In this document: positions 24,149-33,324 of the stretch, one piece after another
Position numbering within the stretch: the first letter of the stretch is position 1
How the letters are laid out: each line of letters opens with the position of its first letter
NCBI RefSeq assembly: GCF_963676285.1
Contig: NZ_OY781063.1
Coordinates: 1,240,001-1,304,000 of the forward strand
Reading direction: 5' to 3'
From: an uncultured Sphaerochaeta sp.
Lineage (GTDB): Bacteria > Spirochaetota > Spirochaetia > Sphaerochaetales > Sphaerochaetaceae
DNA: 64,000 nt
Position numbers and translations under genes: made by a program
The notes under the pieces: generated by a model
Seen by the model: the letters and a program-made list of their open reading frames with translations, nothing else
Databases searched by the model: none
Told to the model about the DNA's origin: nothing

Positions 24149-25101
24149 CTCTGTCTCTTCTTGGCGATCGAGGAGAGTAGTACAGCAAAGATGATGATGG
24201 CACCGGTAAGAATCGACTGTACATACGTATTGATCCCAAGGATGTTCAGACCATTTCCCATGACCCCGATAATGAATACACCCAAGAGGGTTCCCAGGAT
24301 GTTTGCTTCTCCTTCCCTGAAGGAAGTCATCCCCAAGAAGACTGCTGCTGCAGCATTGAGCATGAAAGGACTACCTGCCTGGGGGTGAGCGGAGAACAGC
24401 CTACTGGTAAGGACAATCCCTCCCAGGGAAGCAAAGAATCCAGAAACGCCAAACGCTATAAGCCTTACCTGTCTTGTCCTGATACCCGACAGGAAGGAGG
24501 CTTCCTCGTTACCCCCTATAGCATAGAGACGCCGGCCATAGGTAGTTTGTTCAAGCAGGAAATACACTACGATTACCGTAATGGCCATAATCAAAACAGA
24601 AATGGGAAGAAATCCAATACTCCCTTGTCCCAGTGCTCTGAAATTCTCTGGCAACGCAAAAATTGTCGTGCCTTTGGAGATTAACAAAGCCACACCACCA
24701 TATGCTGTCATGGTGGCAAGCGTTCCCACAAATGCTGAAAGACCGCCATAGGCGATGAGCACACCATTGAGCAAGCCTGCTGAGGTTCCCAGCAGCAATG
24801 CAATGAGGATACTTACGACAGTACCAACACCTGATTTCATAAGCAGTGCTGCAACTACTCCAACCAGCGATGCAATTGCTCCTACAGAGAGATCAAAATC
24901 ACCAGTGATCATGACGACAGTAACTCCAGAGGCAACGATGGCGAGCGTGGCAACTTGCTCGATGATGTTTTTCAAGTTCCTTCCCGAAGGGAAAACATCG
25001 GGACGAAGAGAGGAAAATACGATAAGTAGCAGGAGGAAACCCATAAGGGTACCCCATGTCTTGATAATGGCCAAAACCTTTGTCTTGTTATTCGTCTTCA
25101 T
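24145..25101 (-). CDS. Ribose-type sugar ABC transporter permease
   Basis: Inner-membrane permease of about 318 residues in the RbsC family. Signature segments are VASGVTVVMITGDFDLSVGA near residue 60 and a late SFREGEANILGTLLGV. The start MKTNNKTK is chosen because it gives a four-base overlap with the ATPase stop, in line with the other junctions of this operon; a start seven codons earlier is possible. Works with the ATPase upstream and the binding protein at the operon end. Confidence 0.9.
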   Translation of the reverse strand: MKTNNKTKVLAIIKTWGTLMGFLLLLIVFSSLRPDVFPSGRNLKNIIEQVATLAIVASGVTVVMITGDFDLSVGAIASLVGVVAALLMKSGVGTVVSILIALLLGTSAGLLNGVLIAYGGLSAFVGTLATMTAYGGVALLISKGTTIFALPENFRALGQGSIGFLPISVLIMAITVIVVYFLLEQTTYGRRLYAIGGNEEASFLSGIRTRQVRLIAFGVSGFFASLGGIVLTSRLFSAHPQAGSPFMLNAAAAVFLGMTSFREGEANILGTLLGVFIIGVMGNGLNILGINTYVQSILTGAIIIFAVLLSSIAKKRQR

Positions 25102-26606
25102 GCGTTTGTTCTCCCATAACAATAGTGCAGATAGCGTTCTTGATCGATTTCCTTATTAGGCTGTACAGAGGCCATCGCTCCTTCCTTGATGAAGAGAATG
25201 CGATCTGCCAAACCGAGCACCTCATTGAAGTCAGAACTCACAACCAAGATAGCTGCTCCTTTTGCGGCTAAATCCCTGATGATGCTATAAATCTCAAAGC
25301 GAGCTCCGACATCGACACCCTTGGATGGTTCATCAAGCATGAGAACCTTGGGCATTTTCATGATGGTCTTTGCAAATACCACCTTCTGTTGGTTGCCCCC
25401 AGAGAGTGTTGCTACATGTTGTGTGTACTGGGAAGCCTTCAGATGTACACTCTTGCCGGCTTCCTTGGCTTGCTGCCGTAAATACGAATGCTTGAGGATG
25501 CCGAAGCGGGACACCTCAGAGAGGGACATGAGGGTAATATTCTCATTGATGGAACGACTAAGTACCAGTCCACCTTTCCTTCGCTCTTCAGGAACCAGTA
25601 CTACCCCTTGTTCAATCGCATTCTTAGGGGAAGAAGGATGGTATGGTTTTCCTTCCAGCAACATGGATCCAGAACCAAGGGAACGCACCCCGAAGAGAGT
25701 TTCCAACAATTCAGTTCTTCCTGATCCAACCAAGCCACCAATCCCCAGAATTTCTCCGCTATGCACGGTAAAGCTAATATCCTTCAGCCGAGAGTTGGAG
25801 AGATGCTCCACGGTGAACAGAGGCTTTCCAATGGCTCCAATCCTGGAGGGGAATGCTGACTCCAATGATTTGCCGATCATAGCACTGATCAAGCTATCCT
25901 TGGTCATCTCGCTTGTGTTACTTCGCTTGACTACCAGTCCATCACGCATAACGGTAACCCGGTCGGTGATGCGCAGTATATCGTCTAGGTTGTGAGTGAC
26001 ATAGACGACGGTTTTCCCCTGGTTTTTCAGGCTCTGTATAACATCGAAGAGCTTTTCTTTTTCGATGTCTGTCAAAGCAGTGGCTGGTTCGTCCATGAAG
26101 TAAATAGAACCCTTGACCGCAAAGGCACGTGCTATGGCAACCATTGCCCGTTGCACGGCAGAGAGGTGCAAGACAGGAATTTCGAGGGGGAGCTCGATCC
26201 CCAGGACATCCAGTATCTCTTGAGCTTGATTCCTGAGTTTCTTCCAATCAACCAATGGACCATAACGATGAGGATAGCGGTGTCCCAGGAAAATATTCTC
26301 CATTGCATTGAAGTAGTTGACCAAGTTGAGTTCCTGGTGAATGAAGCACAACCCATGTTTGCTTGCATCCTTGCTGGAGGTGATTGCAGCAGGAGTTCCA
26401 TCAAACAGGAAGGTTCCTTCATCTGCCTTGACGATACCCGCCAGAATTTTTATAAGTGTTGACTTACCTGCTCCATTCTCCCCGACAAGCCCGTGGACCT
26501 CCCCACTACTGAAGGAGATGTCAACTCCTTTAAGCGCTCGAACACCTGGGTATTGTTTGACCAGCCCTTCAATACGCAATACTTCGCGTTTATTTAACTC
26601 GCTCAT
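25098..26606 (-). CDS. Sugar ABC transporter ATP-binding protein (RbsA/MglA type)
   Basis: Tandem ABC ATPase of about 502 residues. First domain: Walker A LVGENGAGKSTLIKIL and Walker B IYFMDEPATALT. The signature position reads LSAVQRAMVAIARAF instead of LSxGQ, a noticeable deviation. Second domain: GLVGSGRTELLETLFG, signature LSGGNQQKVVFAKTI, Walker B LMLDEPSKGVDVG. Start MSELNKRE overlaps the GntR stop by four bases. It energises the permease encoded next. Confidence 0.9.
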   Translation of the reverse strand: MSELNKREVLRIEGLVKQYPGVRALKGVDISFSSGEVHGLVGENGAGKSTLIKILAGIVKADEGTFLFDGTPAAITSSKDASKHGLCFIHQELNLVNYFNAMENIFLGHRYPHRYGPLVDWKKLRNQAQEILDVLGIELPLEIPVLHLSAVQRAMVAIARAFAVKGSIYFMDEPATALTDIEKEKLFDVIQSLKNQGKTVVYVTHNLDDILRITDRVTVMRDGLVVKRSNTSEMTKDSLISAMIGKSLESAFPSRIGAIGKPLFTVEHLSNSRLKDISFTVHSGEILGIGGLVGSGRTELLETLFGVRSLGSGSMLLEGKPYHPSSPKNAIEQGVVLVPEERRKGGLVLSRSINENITLMSLSEVSRFGILKHSYLRQQAKEAGKSVHLKASQYTQHVATLSGGNQQKVVFAKTIMKMPKVLMLDEPSKGVDVGARFEIYSIIRDLAAKGAAILVVSSDFNEVLGLADRILFIKEGAMASVQPNKEIDQERYLHYCYGRTNA

Positions 26607-27406
26607 ACCAAGTCCTCCCACAAATCGGGGTCGGAGAAACTATTTTCTGGCTCCGCCTTCCCGGCATTGTTGATGATGTACTTGAATACACTGGTCTTAC
26701 CTAATTTACGGCTTGCCATAATGACATAAGGACCAGCGAGGAATGCTTCATCATAGAGGACAATTGCATCGTCCAAGCTAATACTCACTCGCTGTGAGAA
26801 AAAGGCAGTAGCTGGGCCTTCTAGTTTGAGAAGTTCTTTCTCTTTATCTTCCAATAGGATAGGCGTCATAATCTCCCGTCCTTGTGTAACAAGCAATCCG
26901 GTACGGGAGGTAAAGTACTGGTAGAGGGAATCCTCTGCTCTGTAACTGTCAAAGACATCCTTGTGAACTTGCGCCACATAGGAACGTTGGAGAATAACAG
27001 GTGTGCCGTCTATGGTCCTCAGACGTGTCAGGCAAGAGTAGCGGGCATCTGTATTGCAAAAAAGCTTATCGAGCCGTGTATCCGTTATGTCGTGTTCACA
27101 GGAAAGGACAGTATTGGTGATGGAACGTTTCTGATTACCCATCTCCTTCTGGAACCCCTGTAATCCTATGGTGTTTGCATTGACGCTGGTTGTGCCAACA
27201 AAGGTCCCCACCCCGTGAATGATGTTCACAATTCCTTCTTGAGCAAGCTCGGCCAACGCACCCCTAACGGTCATTACTGAAGTGTTGAAAATGGAAGCGA
27301 GTTCTTTCTGGCTAGGAAGGCATTGCCCTTGAGGAAAGACACCTTGTCGAATTTTTGTCTTGATTGTTTGAGCAATCTCAAGATAGCGCAGCTGTTTTCC
27401 CATCAT
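26603..27406 (-). CDS. GntR-family regulator with UTRA domain
   Basis: First gene of the aldolase-kinase operon, 267 residues. The N-terminal winged helix (AQTIKTKIRQGVFPQGQCLP and SVMTVRGALAELAQEG) is the HutC/FarR type. Residues from about 95 on are a UTRA effector-binding domain (SLYQYFTSRTGLLVTQG region). It presumably represses its own operon and releases DNA when the imported sugar or its phosphate binds. Co-transcription with the transport genes (4-base overlap) supports autoregulation. Confidence 0.85.
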   Translation of the reverse strand: MMGKQLRYLEIAQTIKTKIRQGVFPQGQCLPSQKELASIFNTSVMTVRGALAELAQEGIVNIIHGVGTFVGTTSVNANTIGLQGFQKEMGNQKRSITNTVLSCEHDITDTRLDKLFCNTDARYSCLTRLRTIDGTPVILQRSYVAQVHKDVFDSYRAEDSLYQYFTSRTGLLVTQGREIMTPILLEDKEKELLKLEGPATAFFSQRVSISLDDAIVLYDEAFLAGPYVIMASRKLGKTSVFKYIINNAGKAEPENSFSDPDLWEDLV

Positions 27407-27443
27407 GCTTCTCGTACCTCTTATAGTCTTCTAGATGTCTATC

Positions 27444-27472
27444 ACACTAACATGAGATTTTTAAGCGGTCAA
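27444..27472 (-). promoter_or_regulatory. Promoter of the GntR/aldolase-kinase operon
   Basis: Minus-strand TTGACC (27467-27472) and TAGTGT (27444-27449) with a 17-base spacer, 38 bases upstream of the GntR start codon. Confidence 0.5.
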
Positions 27473-27692
27473 GAAAAATATTGGGGTAGCCCAACCATTC
27501 TTGTGAGAGAAGATGAGCCTTAAACCTGCACCTCTCAGGAGAATGTACCACTATAACCGAATGTAGAAGGCCATACCTCAACTTTCCTATCCAATATCAT
27601 CTCGCATGTAGTTTATTACCCTTATTTTTATCATTCATGTTGCATTTTATACCCTTACATTTAGCAACTTATATGATTTACTGAGAACATGA

Positions 27693-29052
27693 AGAGAAGA
27701 AACATATCTTACCGAATGGTATAGGAAGCCCTATCGTAAGCCCCTCATAATCCGGGGTGCGAGACAAGTGGGAAAATCAACATTGGTCAGGATGTTCTGC
27801 CAGAAGAACAACCTCCAATTGGTTGAAGTCAACTTTGAGCAAAACCAAACATTGCAAACCCTCTTCGCATCCAATGATCCAATCAAGATCATTCAGTCCT
27901 TGGAAATCTTGCAGAATGTGAAGATTGATGCAGAGAAGACAGTACTCTTCCTCGATGAGATTCAAGCCAATCCTGCTGCAATCCTTTCCTTGCGATATTT
28001 TTTTGAGAAGGTTCCCGCTCTTGCCGTTATTGCAGCAGGATCCCTCCTTGAATTTGCACTTGAACAGTATAAGCTGTCCATGCCTGTAGGAAGAATTGAA
28101 TACTTCTTCATGGGACCCATGCATTTCGAGGAGTTCTTGGAGGCGGTGGAAGCCGACCAGCTCCTATCGAACCTACAAACCTATTCATTGGGAGAGGAGA
28201 TTCCTCAAGTTATTCATGAGAAGGCTTTGGAACATCTTCGGACCTACTACCTATTGGGTGGAATGCCAGAAGTAATACGCGTATATAGGGAAACAAGATC
28301 ATTGCTGGAAGATGATAAAATCAAATACTCCATCCTCAACACCTATCGTGATGACTTTGCTAAATATCAGACACGGATAGATATTTCAAAACTACAGGAA
28401 GTGTTTGACAAACTGGGGAGCACTGTCGGGAAGAAAATCAAATATGTAGAGCTGCTCCCCCCAGGACCGCAGCACGGTCACTAACAGGATACTGACCTTG
28501 TTCGAGTATGCAAGGATTTTGTATAGAACCTATCATTCGAGTGCAAACAATCTCCCCTTGAAGTCAGAGATCAACCAGAAGTATTCCAAAGGCATTCTAC
28601 TGGATATCGGCCTCTATCTGACACTGCAAGGATTATCAATCGCTGATAGTGTCCAAGACAAGGGTCTGTTTTTCTCGTGCCAAGGAGCCTTGGCAGAGCA
28701 GTTCATCGGTCAGCACCTGCTCTACAGCCAGCCTGGCTACATGAACCCCGAGCTCTATTATTGGAACCGGGAGAAAGCCCAGTCCAATGCAGAAGTTGAT
28801 TTCCTCATCCAACAGGGCAATACCATCCTTCCCATCGAGGTAAAATCCGGGAAAAAAGGTACCTTGAAATCCTTGCATGTGTTCATGGAAACAAAACAAC
28901 GCTCCATGGCTTTACGATTTTCTACAAACACCCCGGTAGTAGAGACGGTGAATTCTCCCCTACCAAAGTCCGACTACCGTTATACCTTGGTGACACTACC
29001 ACTTTACCTGGTAGGGCAGACCAGACGCCTCATGAAAACAGCATTGGGTTAG
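27693..29052 (+). pseudogene. DUF4143-type ATPase, frameshifted and lacking its start
   Basis: Member of the AAA plus DUF4143 family of unknown function. The N-terminal frame from 27693 reads EWYRKPYRKPLIIRGARQVG then KSTLVRM, the family Walker A, but has no start codon before GTG 27768; an ATGAAGAG at 27689 is one frame off. Walker B is TVLFLDEIQ. A second break lies in a C-run at about 28454-28459: removing one C joins KIKYVELLP to QDRSTVTNRILTLFEYARIL, restoring the family sequence. The second half (28498-29052) carries the DUF4143 nuclease-like part FLIQQGNTILPIEVKSGKKG. Either a decaying gene, a phase-variable one, or a homopolymer sequencing error. Confidence 0.75.
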
Positions 29053-29178
29053 GAATGAAAGATCTCAATGGAGAGTACAGTCATTGGAAAAGCGTAGATG
29101 AAGGCTCCAGGGCCGAGAATTTCTCCACTTCCTGGCAGGAAGAGGCTAAACGCATATAAGCACCACCAGTAAGAATCC

Positions 29179-29730
29179 CTACTGTTGCAGTTGCTCTAGT
29201 TCTGCAACAATCTTATCGGGGATGTCATGCAATGGGACACCTTCAATGCTGACTCTCAGGTCAGCACGCTCGTATGAGCTCTTGAAGTAGTTGTAGTCTG
29301 CCTTGATTTCCCGTAGGTATCGCTTTCTTTTTTCTGGAGTCATAGGTTCATCGATAGGGTTTGAATCTATGTCGTAAAACGTCAACCTGTTCAGTACATT
29401 CTCGCAGGTATCGAATAGATGAATTGAGTAGAGTTCCTTGTCCTTCTTATGCCGCTTGTAGACACTGTTATAGGCGAATTTCAAACCTGCTGGGGTCCCT
29501 GCAACCACACAATCAATGTTCCTGGAAAACAGTTGGTCCAAGACCACACTGGCTTTTTCCCTGAACCCATACAGCGTCAGGAACTCGTTCTGTATTCTCT
29601 CTATCGGCTTCTGGTAGTATTTCTCGACTTCATTATCCAAATCAAAGAATGTAAAACCAAGCTTCTCAGCCAGCAACCTTCCTATTGTTGTCTTTCCTAC
29701 ACAGCCCATACCGACCAGATAGATGATCAT
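29179..29730 (-). CDS. Shikimate-kinase-like P-loop protein
   Basis: Small P-loop kinase of 183 residues. MIIYLVGMGCVGKTTIGRLL gives the Walker A motif and the shikimate-kinase Asp appears in FFDLDNEVEKYYQ. The remainder (MTPEKRKRYLREIKADYNYF) departs from true AroK, which is near 170 residues and surrounded by aromatic-pathway genes; none are here. The start is placed where GGGAGGAGAGC precedes ATG. The substrate may be shikimate or something else. Convergent with the broken DUF4143 gene. Confidence 0.7.
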   Translation of the reverse strand: MIIYLVGMGCVGKTTIGRLLAEKLGFTFFDLDNEVEKYYQKPIERIQNEFLTLYGFREKASVVLDQLFSRNIDCVVAGTPAGLKFAYNSVYKRHKKDKELYSIHLFDTCENVLNRLTFYDIDSNPIDEPMTPEKRKRYLREIKADYNYFKSSYERADLRVSIEGVPLHDIPDKIVAELEQLQQ

Positions 29731-29990
29731 GCTCTCCTCCCAAGGTAGTAACTTCCAGCTCTCATGGATAGTTTTGTACCATTTCTTATCCTGAAAAGAA
29801 ATGGAGGCAATCCTCATATAATCCATTTTTTCTTACAAAACCAGGTACTTTGCTAAGATGAGACAAAGGCCAATGGCCCGAATGATTTCTGATCAAATGG
29901 TGCATTGGCCTTGTTAGCATGAATTTCTTATTCTCAGGAACATCCATGAACTATTCACTTCTAGATGCTAGAAGCTCTTTTGCATCAACA

Positions 29991-30199
29991 TCAGTTAGAT
30001 TCAAACTTGAAGCTCATCTTCCACCCTTCATAGGTGGAAAGCATATCGATGAACTGGGATGCACTGATTCTCTTGTCATCAATGATGAACTGGACTTCAC
30101 TATCCCCATATTCGTATTCATCTACGGTAATTCTGGCACACCCCAGAGAACCTAAACTATACGTACGCTCTTTGTAGACAACCCCGCTACCACTCCATC
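29991..30199 (-). pseudogene. C-terminal gene fragment, family unknown
   Basis: Open minus-strand frame without ATG, GTG or TTG start that looks distinctly protein-like: NRWSGSGVVYKERTYSLG, then VDEYEYGDSEVQFIIDDKR and FIDMLSTYEGWKMSFKFESN at the end. It begins immediately beyond the stop of the membrane-protein gene in another frame. I read it as the tail of a gene whose front was lost. The plus-strand frame over the same bases is less protein-like. Confidence 0.4.
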
Positions 30200-30204
30200 T
30201 ATTG

Positions 30205-31164
30205 TCAATTGTTAGAATCTGCTAGTACATCTTGAGGTGAATAGATTGCAGTAAATGCCATCAGTGCTTCCAATGTATACCTTCGAAAAAACTTGTTAAA
30301 ATCTAGATAAAATATTGCTATGGAAGCAAAACAAATGGAAGCAACCAGTACTATTTGCCAAGAAAACCCTATTGATAAAAATGAATGAATCAAGTAACTC
30401 CAAAACAGGATAATCAAGGTGAAACACATTGTTCTTGTAAATCCATATAGAGCAACATAATTCTGCATTTTCCCATAATGATTCTTAGTGTGTTCATTTG
30501 CATAATGATATATAAGTCGAAAGAAATCGGGATCCCGAACCTCTCCAGTACAACAGGCTTCTTCAGCTGACGGTGCTTGTTCTTCTTTATAGTACTCTTT
30601 ATGAAAAGTATTAATTTTTAGCCTTATTTTGTTCCCAAGAAATTCATCCAAAGGTTTCCCTAGGAATTCCCGATAAGCAAAACATCTTCGGATTACTAAA
30701 TCGGTGAATACAACTGGGAGAATTATGCCACATATTAACAACCTTCCAAACCATTGCAGAAATCTCTGTACCCTTGTTCCAGATGTATGGTTAGGGGCTA
30801 TTAAAAAGGAGTAGTCTTTGTTCTCGTAATTTACATGGATTTCAACAGGTTTAGCCTTCTTCCAGAAGTATCTCCAAAATCCAGGAATTCCGTAATTTAG
30901 GAGATATCTTGAAGGATATCCAAGCGTCCAAATTGAATACTTCTCAACGGTTACTGATGAGATATAACTAATAGCATGGCCAAAAACGTAACAGCAAATC
31001 ACAAATAACAAGTAAACAGAAATGTTTAAGTCCTTATCAGAAAATAAAAAGTCACCTATCTCCACAGGCAAGAAAATATATAACAAACCAAGCGAACAAA
31101 AAATTCCAGGAATCAAATATCCCAAAAAATCATACAATGAAAAAGGATTTTGTTTAATCTCCAT
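30205..31164 (-). CDS. Membrane protein of unknown function
   Basis: Protein of 319 residues that begins MEIKQNPFSLYDFLGYLIPG, an N-terminus I have seen in uncharacterised membrane proteins of accessory islands. Hydrophobic segments lie near residues 17-37, 48-68, 140-160, 250-270 and 275-293, so about five helices with a cytosolic or periplasmic middle part rich in charges. No enzymatic motif is visible. It starts 65 bases after the orphan hxsD copy on the same strand, so the two may be co-transcribed, which raises the question of a functional link; the link could also be accidental after duplication. Confidence 0.7.
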   Translation of the reverse strand: MEIKQNPFSLYDFLGYLIPGIFCSLGLLYIFLPVEIGDFLFSDKDLNISVYLLFVICCYVFGHAISYISSVTVEKYSIWTLGYPSRYLLNYGIPGFWRYFWKKAKPVEIHVNYENKDYSFLIAPNHTSGTRVQRFLQWFGRLLICGIILPVVFTDLVIRRCFAYREFLGKPLDEFLGNKIRLKINTFHKEYYKEEQAPSAEEACCTGEVRDPDFFRLIYHYANEHTKNHYGKMQNYVALYGFTRTMCFTLIILFWSYLIHSFLSIGFSWQIVLVASICFASIAIFYLDFNKFFRRYTLEALMAFTAIYSPQDVLADSNN

Positions 31165-31228
31165 ATGAATAACCTTCCTATCTTGTTCTATTTAAAAATC
31201 TAAACATGGAGTAATTTGTCATAGCACA

Positions 31229-31513
31229 TCAGTTCCTTTTGGAGATAGGCTCAAAAGCCTTTCGATAGAGCATCTCTCGTAAGGAAGCCATAGATTCTTC
31301 CAATGCAAGTTGAACTTCTTTCTCCATACACAGGCGAAAGAACTGATTAGAGAATCCTGAATCCTGTTCCTTTGGACCAGAAAGTACCCAATGGGTATCA
31401 GTCTCTTCAATTGAAGAGGTATTATTCGACTCACTATATGCAAGCAGAAGCGCTGGTTTTGATACTACGTTCTTTGAGATGGTAATTGATTCACTCATGC
31501 TGACAATCCACAC
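31229..31513 (-). CDS. hxsD: Orphan HxsD, copy 2
   Basis: Second HxsD of 94 residues. Compared with copy 1, eight of about 90 positions differ (for example Gln to Pro in VSKPALLLAY and Ile to Met in LREMLYRKAF), with no stop or frameshift, so it may still be functional. The GTG start lies behind AGAAGG. No hxsB, hxsC or hxsA follows; only a few hxsB bases remain before the sequence turns into the membrane-protein gene's upstream region. It could supply extra HxsD to the main cassette or serve the neighbouring membrane protein. Confidence 0.8.
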   Translation of the reverse strand: MWIVSMSESITISKNVVSKPALLLAYSESNNTSSIEETDTHWVLSGPKEQDSGFSNQFFRLCMEKEVQLALEESMASLREMLYRKAFEPISKRN

Positions 31514-31710
31514 TACCTTCTTTGTTCAGATTTGGAGATGTATAATTATCAAGTCATATGACCTGATGTAAGACATCGCTTTACCTTGAAGAATTAGTAG
31601 TGGTTGGATTGTAGAGTATCAAGATAATCCAAACTAACCATAAAATCATTTATTGTATTTGTAAAGAATAATAATTCCATACATATTAAGTTTTTAAAGA
31701 AACATATAAT

Positions 31711-31751
31711 ATGCTAAATATTCGTCACAATTTAGCATATTATGCTAAATT
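31711..31751. promoter_or_regulatory. Second copy of the triple half-site operator
   Basis: Same three ATGCTAAAT half sites as at 14053-14093, including the perfect 23-bp palindrome at 31729-31751. The same spacing to the putative promoter (31660-31665 for its upstream hexamer) is kept. Confidence 0.55.
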
Positions 31752-31753
31752 TT

Positions 31754-31888
31754 GAGCACCGGAGACAGATGCAATGAACCAAAGAAATCACAACCGTCAA
31801 GAGCAAAAGAGGACGTTGAAAGGTTGGCCTGAGAGAGCAATCCTGCTGTACACAGGATACTTGGTCCTATAGCTCTTTCTTGGGTGCC
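31754..31888 (+). ncRNA. Candidate structured RNA, copy 2
   Basis: Base-for-base identical to the candidate at 14096-14230, including all five predicted stems and the 32-codon frame (31774-31872). Because both copies are identical there are no compensatory changes to test the fold. Confidence 0.4.
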
Positions 31889-31980
31889 AGGGAAACCAGA
31901 GGTATACATTTAACCCCGTTGAGTCTTTTTCAGGATATCAAACTACCAATGGGCAACAAGTAGCCCCTTCTGTATTTTGA

Positions 31981-32274
31981 CTACAACAGATAATCTTGAT
32001 ACGAGGGTTTCATAGACTCAATGAATAGTCCCCACTCAGGATTGGTTGATTTTTCTTTAGCCGTCAGGTAATACTGATATTTATACAACATCTTCAAAGA
32101 CTTTCTGATGGAGGGGTTTCTGACATACAGGAAGAAAATTATCTCGCACATTTTTATCGCTTGAACAATATCCAGTCCCGTAGACCACGATTCAGCCTTC
32201 TTGACCAATTGGATAGCATTGTAATCATGAGCTACCAAATATTGGAGGCATCTAACCACTGATGCTTTCCATGC
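31981..32274 (-). pseudogene. Gene fragment downstream of the DUF6577 gene
   Basis: Open frame of about 97 codons that enters without a natural start (WKASVVRCLQYLVAHDYNAI), preceded by a stop codon; a GTG at 32259 would give 92 residues. The end reads NPEWGLFIESMKPSYQDYLL. It follows the DUF6577 gene by about 30 bases, in the position of the nucleotidyltransferase partner usual for AbiE-like pairs, so I suspect it is the tail of a deleted partner. The family match could not be confirmed by eye. The duplicated hxsD block ends 76 bases further on, suggesting that its arrival removed the rest. Confidence 0.4.
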
Positions 32275-32306
32275 TCACGTGTAAAACAGACAGGCTTCAC
32301 CATACA

Positions 32307-33041
32307 TCACCCCTGAACCATAAGTTCAATCGTCGTATTGTCTCTAAGAAAGTCAAACACAGTCTTCACCTTGTTCCTCCTTCGTGCATAACGAAGCATT
32401 GAGACCTGGTCGATGCGGTATTTCGTGAACATCAGCTCGATTGCAGCGGGATAATCACCTTTGGTGAGCATCAGATTCTTGTTTGCAAACAGATCAACTA
32501 GTAATTTTTCCAAAGGCACCTGATACCGTTCGCCGTCAGATTTGGGAGCCTCTGTGACCAGATGGTTGATGATGATCCCATCATCAGTACCGTACCGCAG
32601 TATCTCTTGGGCTTTGGGTTTCAATAACACCTTGCCTGGGAATTTTTCTTTAAGCATGGAGAAAACAAAATCACCATCGCCCTTCTCCACTTCAAGGAAG
32701 ATCTGATTGTGAGCCAGCTGGTGATTGAAGAACTCATTGAGCCAGGACAACTCCCAAACCCTATAGGAAAGTAGTGGAAACTGCTTTTGCATATAATCGA
32801 TCACCTGCAGGGCTGCATGAGAATATACCCCGGTGAAGATACTTTTCTTCGGCTCTTTATCAACTTTCTTGTATTGATTGCGTCCAATCCTAACTATCAG
32901 TCTGGAATTGCGCAAGGTTTCCATTAAATATCTGAGCTGTGTCTCCTTGAAGGAGGGCTCGACAATCCTAGCTGCATGTAGGATCTGCTGTCTCGTACAC
33001 GTGCCATCAGGTAAATTTCGAATGATTGCATGCTTGTTCAT
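32307..33041 (-). CDS. DUF6577 (AbiEi-like) protein
   Basis: Protein of 244 residues with an N-terminal winged-helix-like region (TRQQILHAARIVEPSFKETQ and RNSRLIVRIGRNQYKK) and a larger C-terminal part (SHAALQVIDYMQKQFPLLSY onward) as in DUF6577, the antitoxin-like half of type IV AbiE-like systems. Start MNKHAIIRNL chosen because CAGGAGGTGGTGAGT precedes it. The expected toxin partner is not intact. If the toxin is gone, this is an orphan antitoxin, which could still protect against a related toxin. Confidence 0.7.
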   Translation of the reverse strand: MNKHAIIRNLPDGTCTRQQILHAARIVEPSFKETQLRYLMETLRNSRLIVRIGRNQYKKVDKEPKKSIFTGVYSHAALQVIDYMQKQFPLLSYRVWELSWLNEFFNHQLAHNQIFLEVEKGDGDFVFSMLKEKFPGKVLLKPKAQEILRYGTDDGIIINHLVTEAPKSDGERYQVPLEKLLVDLFANKNLMLTKGDYPAAIELMFTKYRIDQVSMLRYARRRNKVKTVFDFLRDNTTIELMVQG

Positions 33042-33162
33042 ACTCACCACCTCCTGAGCCATTTCGGCAAATATTCATTTTTTTGCCGTTCTGGCTTTTA
33101 TATAGGACTGTAGCGCCCCTATCTTGAAATAAGGCGCTTAATTCTTAATCCTTGTTTCAAGT

Positions 33163-33302
33163 TAGAATTTTCGCAAAGGCTCTGCATCCCGTAAGCCAAT
33201 GGCATCCTGCAAATCCTCTCGGCTTATCTCACCCCTGAGATGCTTCAATACCTTCATGACTTCCGGGGTAGAAAAGGTCACCGTAACCCCCAGCTTAAAA
33301 TC
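33163..33302 (-). pseudogene. C-terminal fragment of an AlbA_2/RecG-like or Fic protein
   Basis: The frame reads KLGVTVTFSTPEVMKVL, then LKHLRGEISREDLQDAIGLR and DAEPLRKF before a stop. This is the winged-helix tail typical of AlbA_2-type ATP-binding proteins and some Fic proteins, cut short at both ends. It indicates a lost gene between the DUF6577 gene and the ABC exporter. Confidence 0.5.
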
Positions 33303-33324
33303 TCAGCATCACCTACCCCAATCC

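Larger units (their letters stand above)
31209..31904. repeat. Second copy of the hxsD segment
   Basis: Direct repeat of 13553-14246. It includes all of hxsD, the first bases of hxsB (ATGACAAA, then divergence), the leader, the putative promoter, the operator and the hairpin-rich element. The last 251 bases (31654-31904) are identical to the first copy; the rest differs at dozens of positions. The flanks are unrelated and no terminal inverted repeats or target duplications are evident. Confidence 0.85.
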
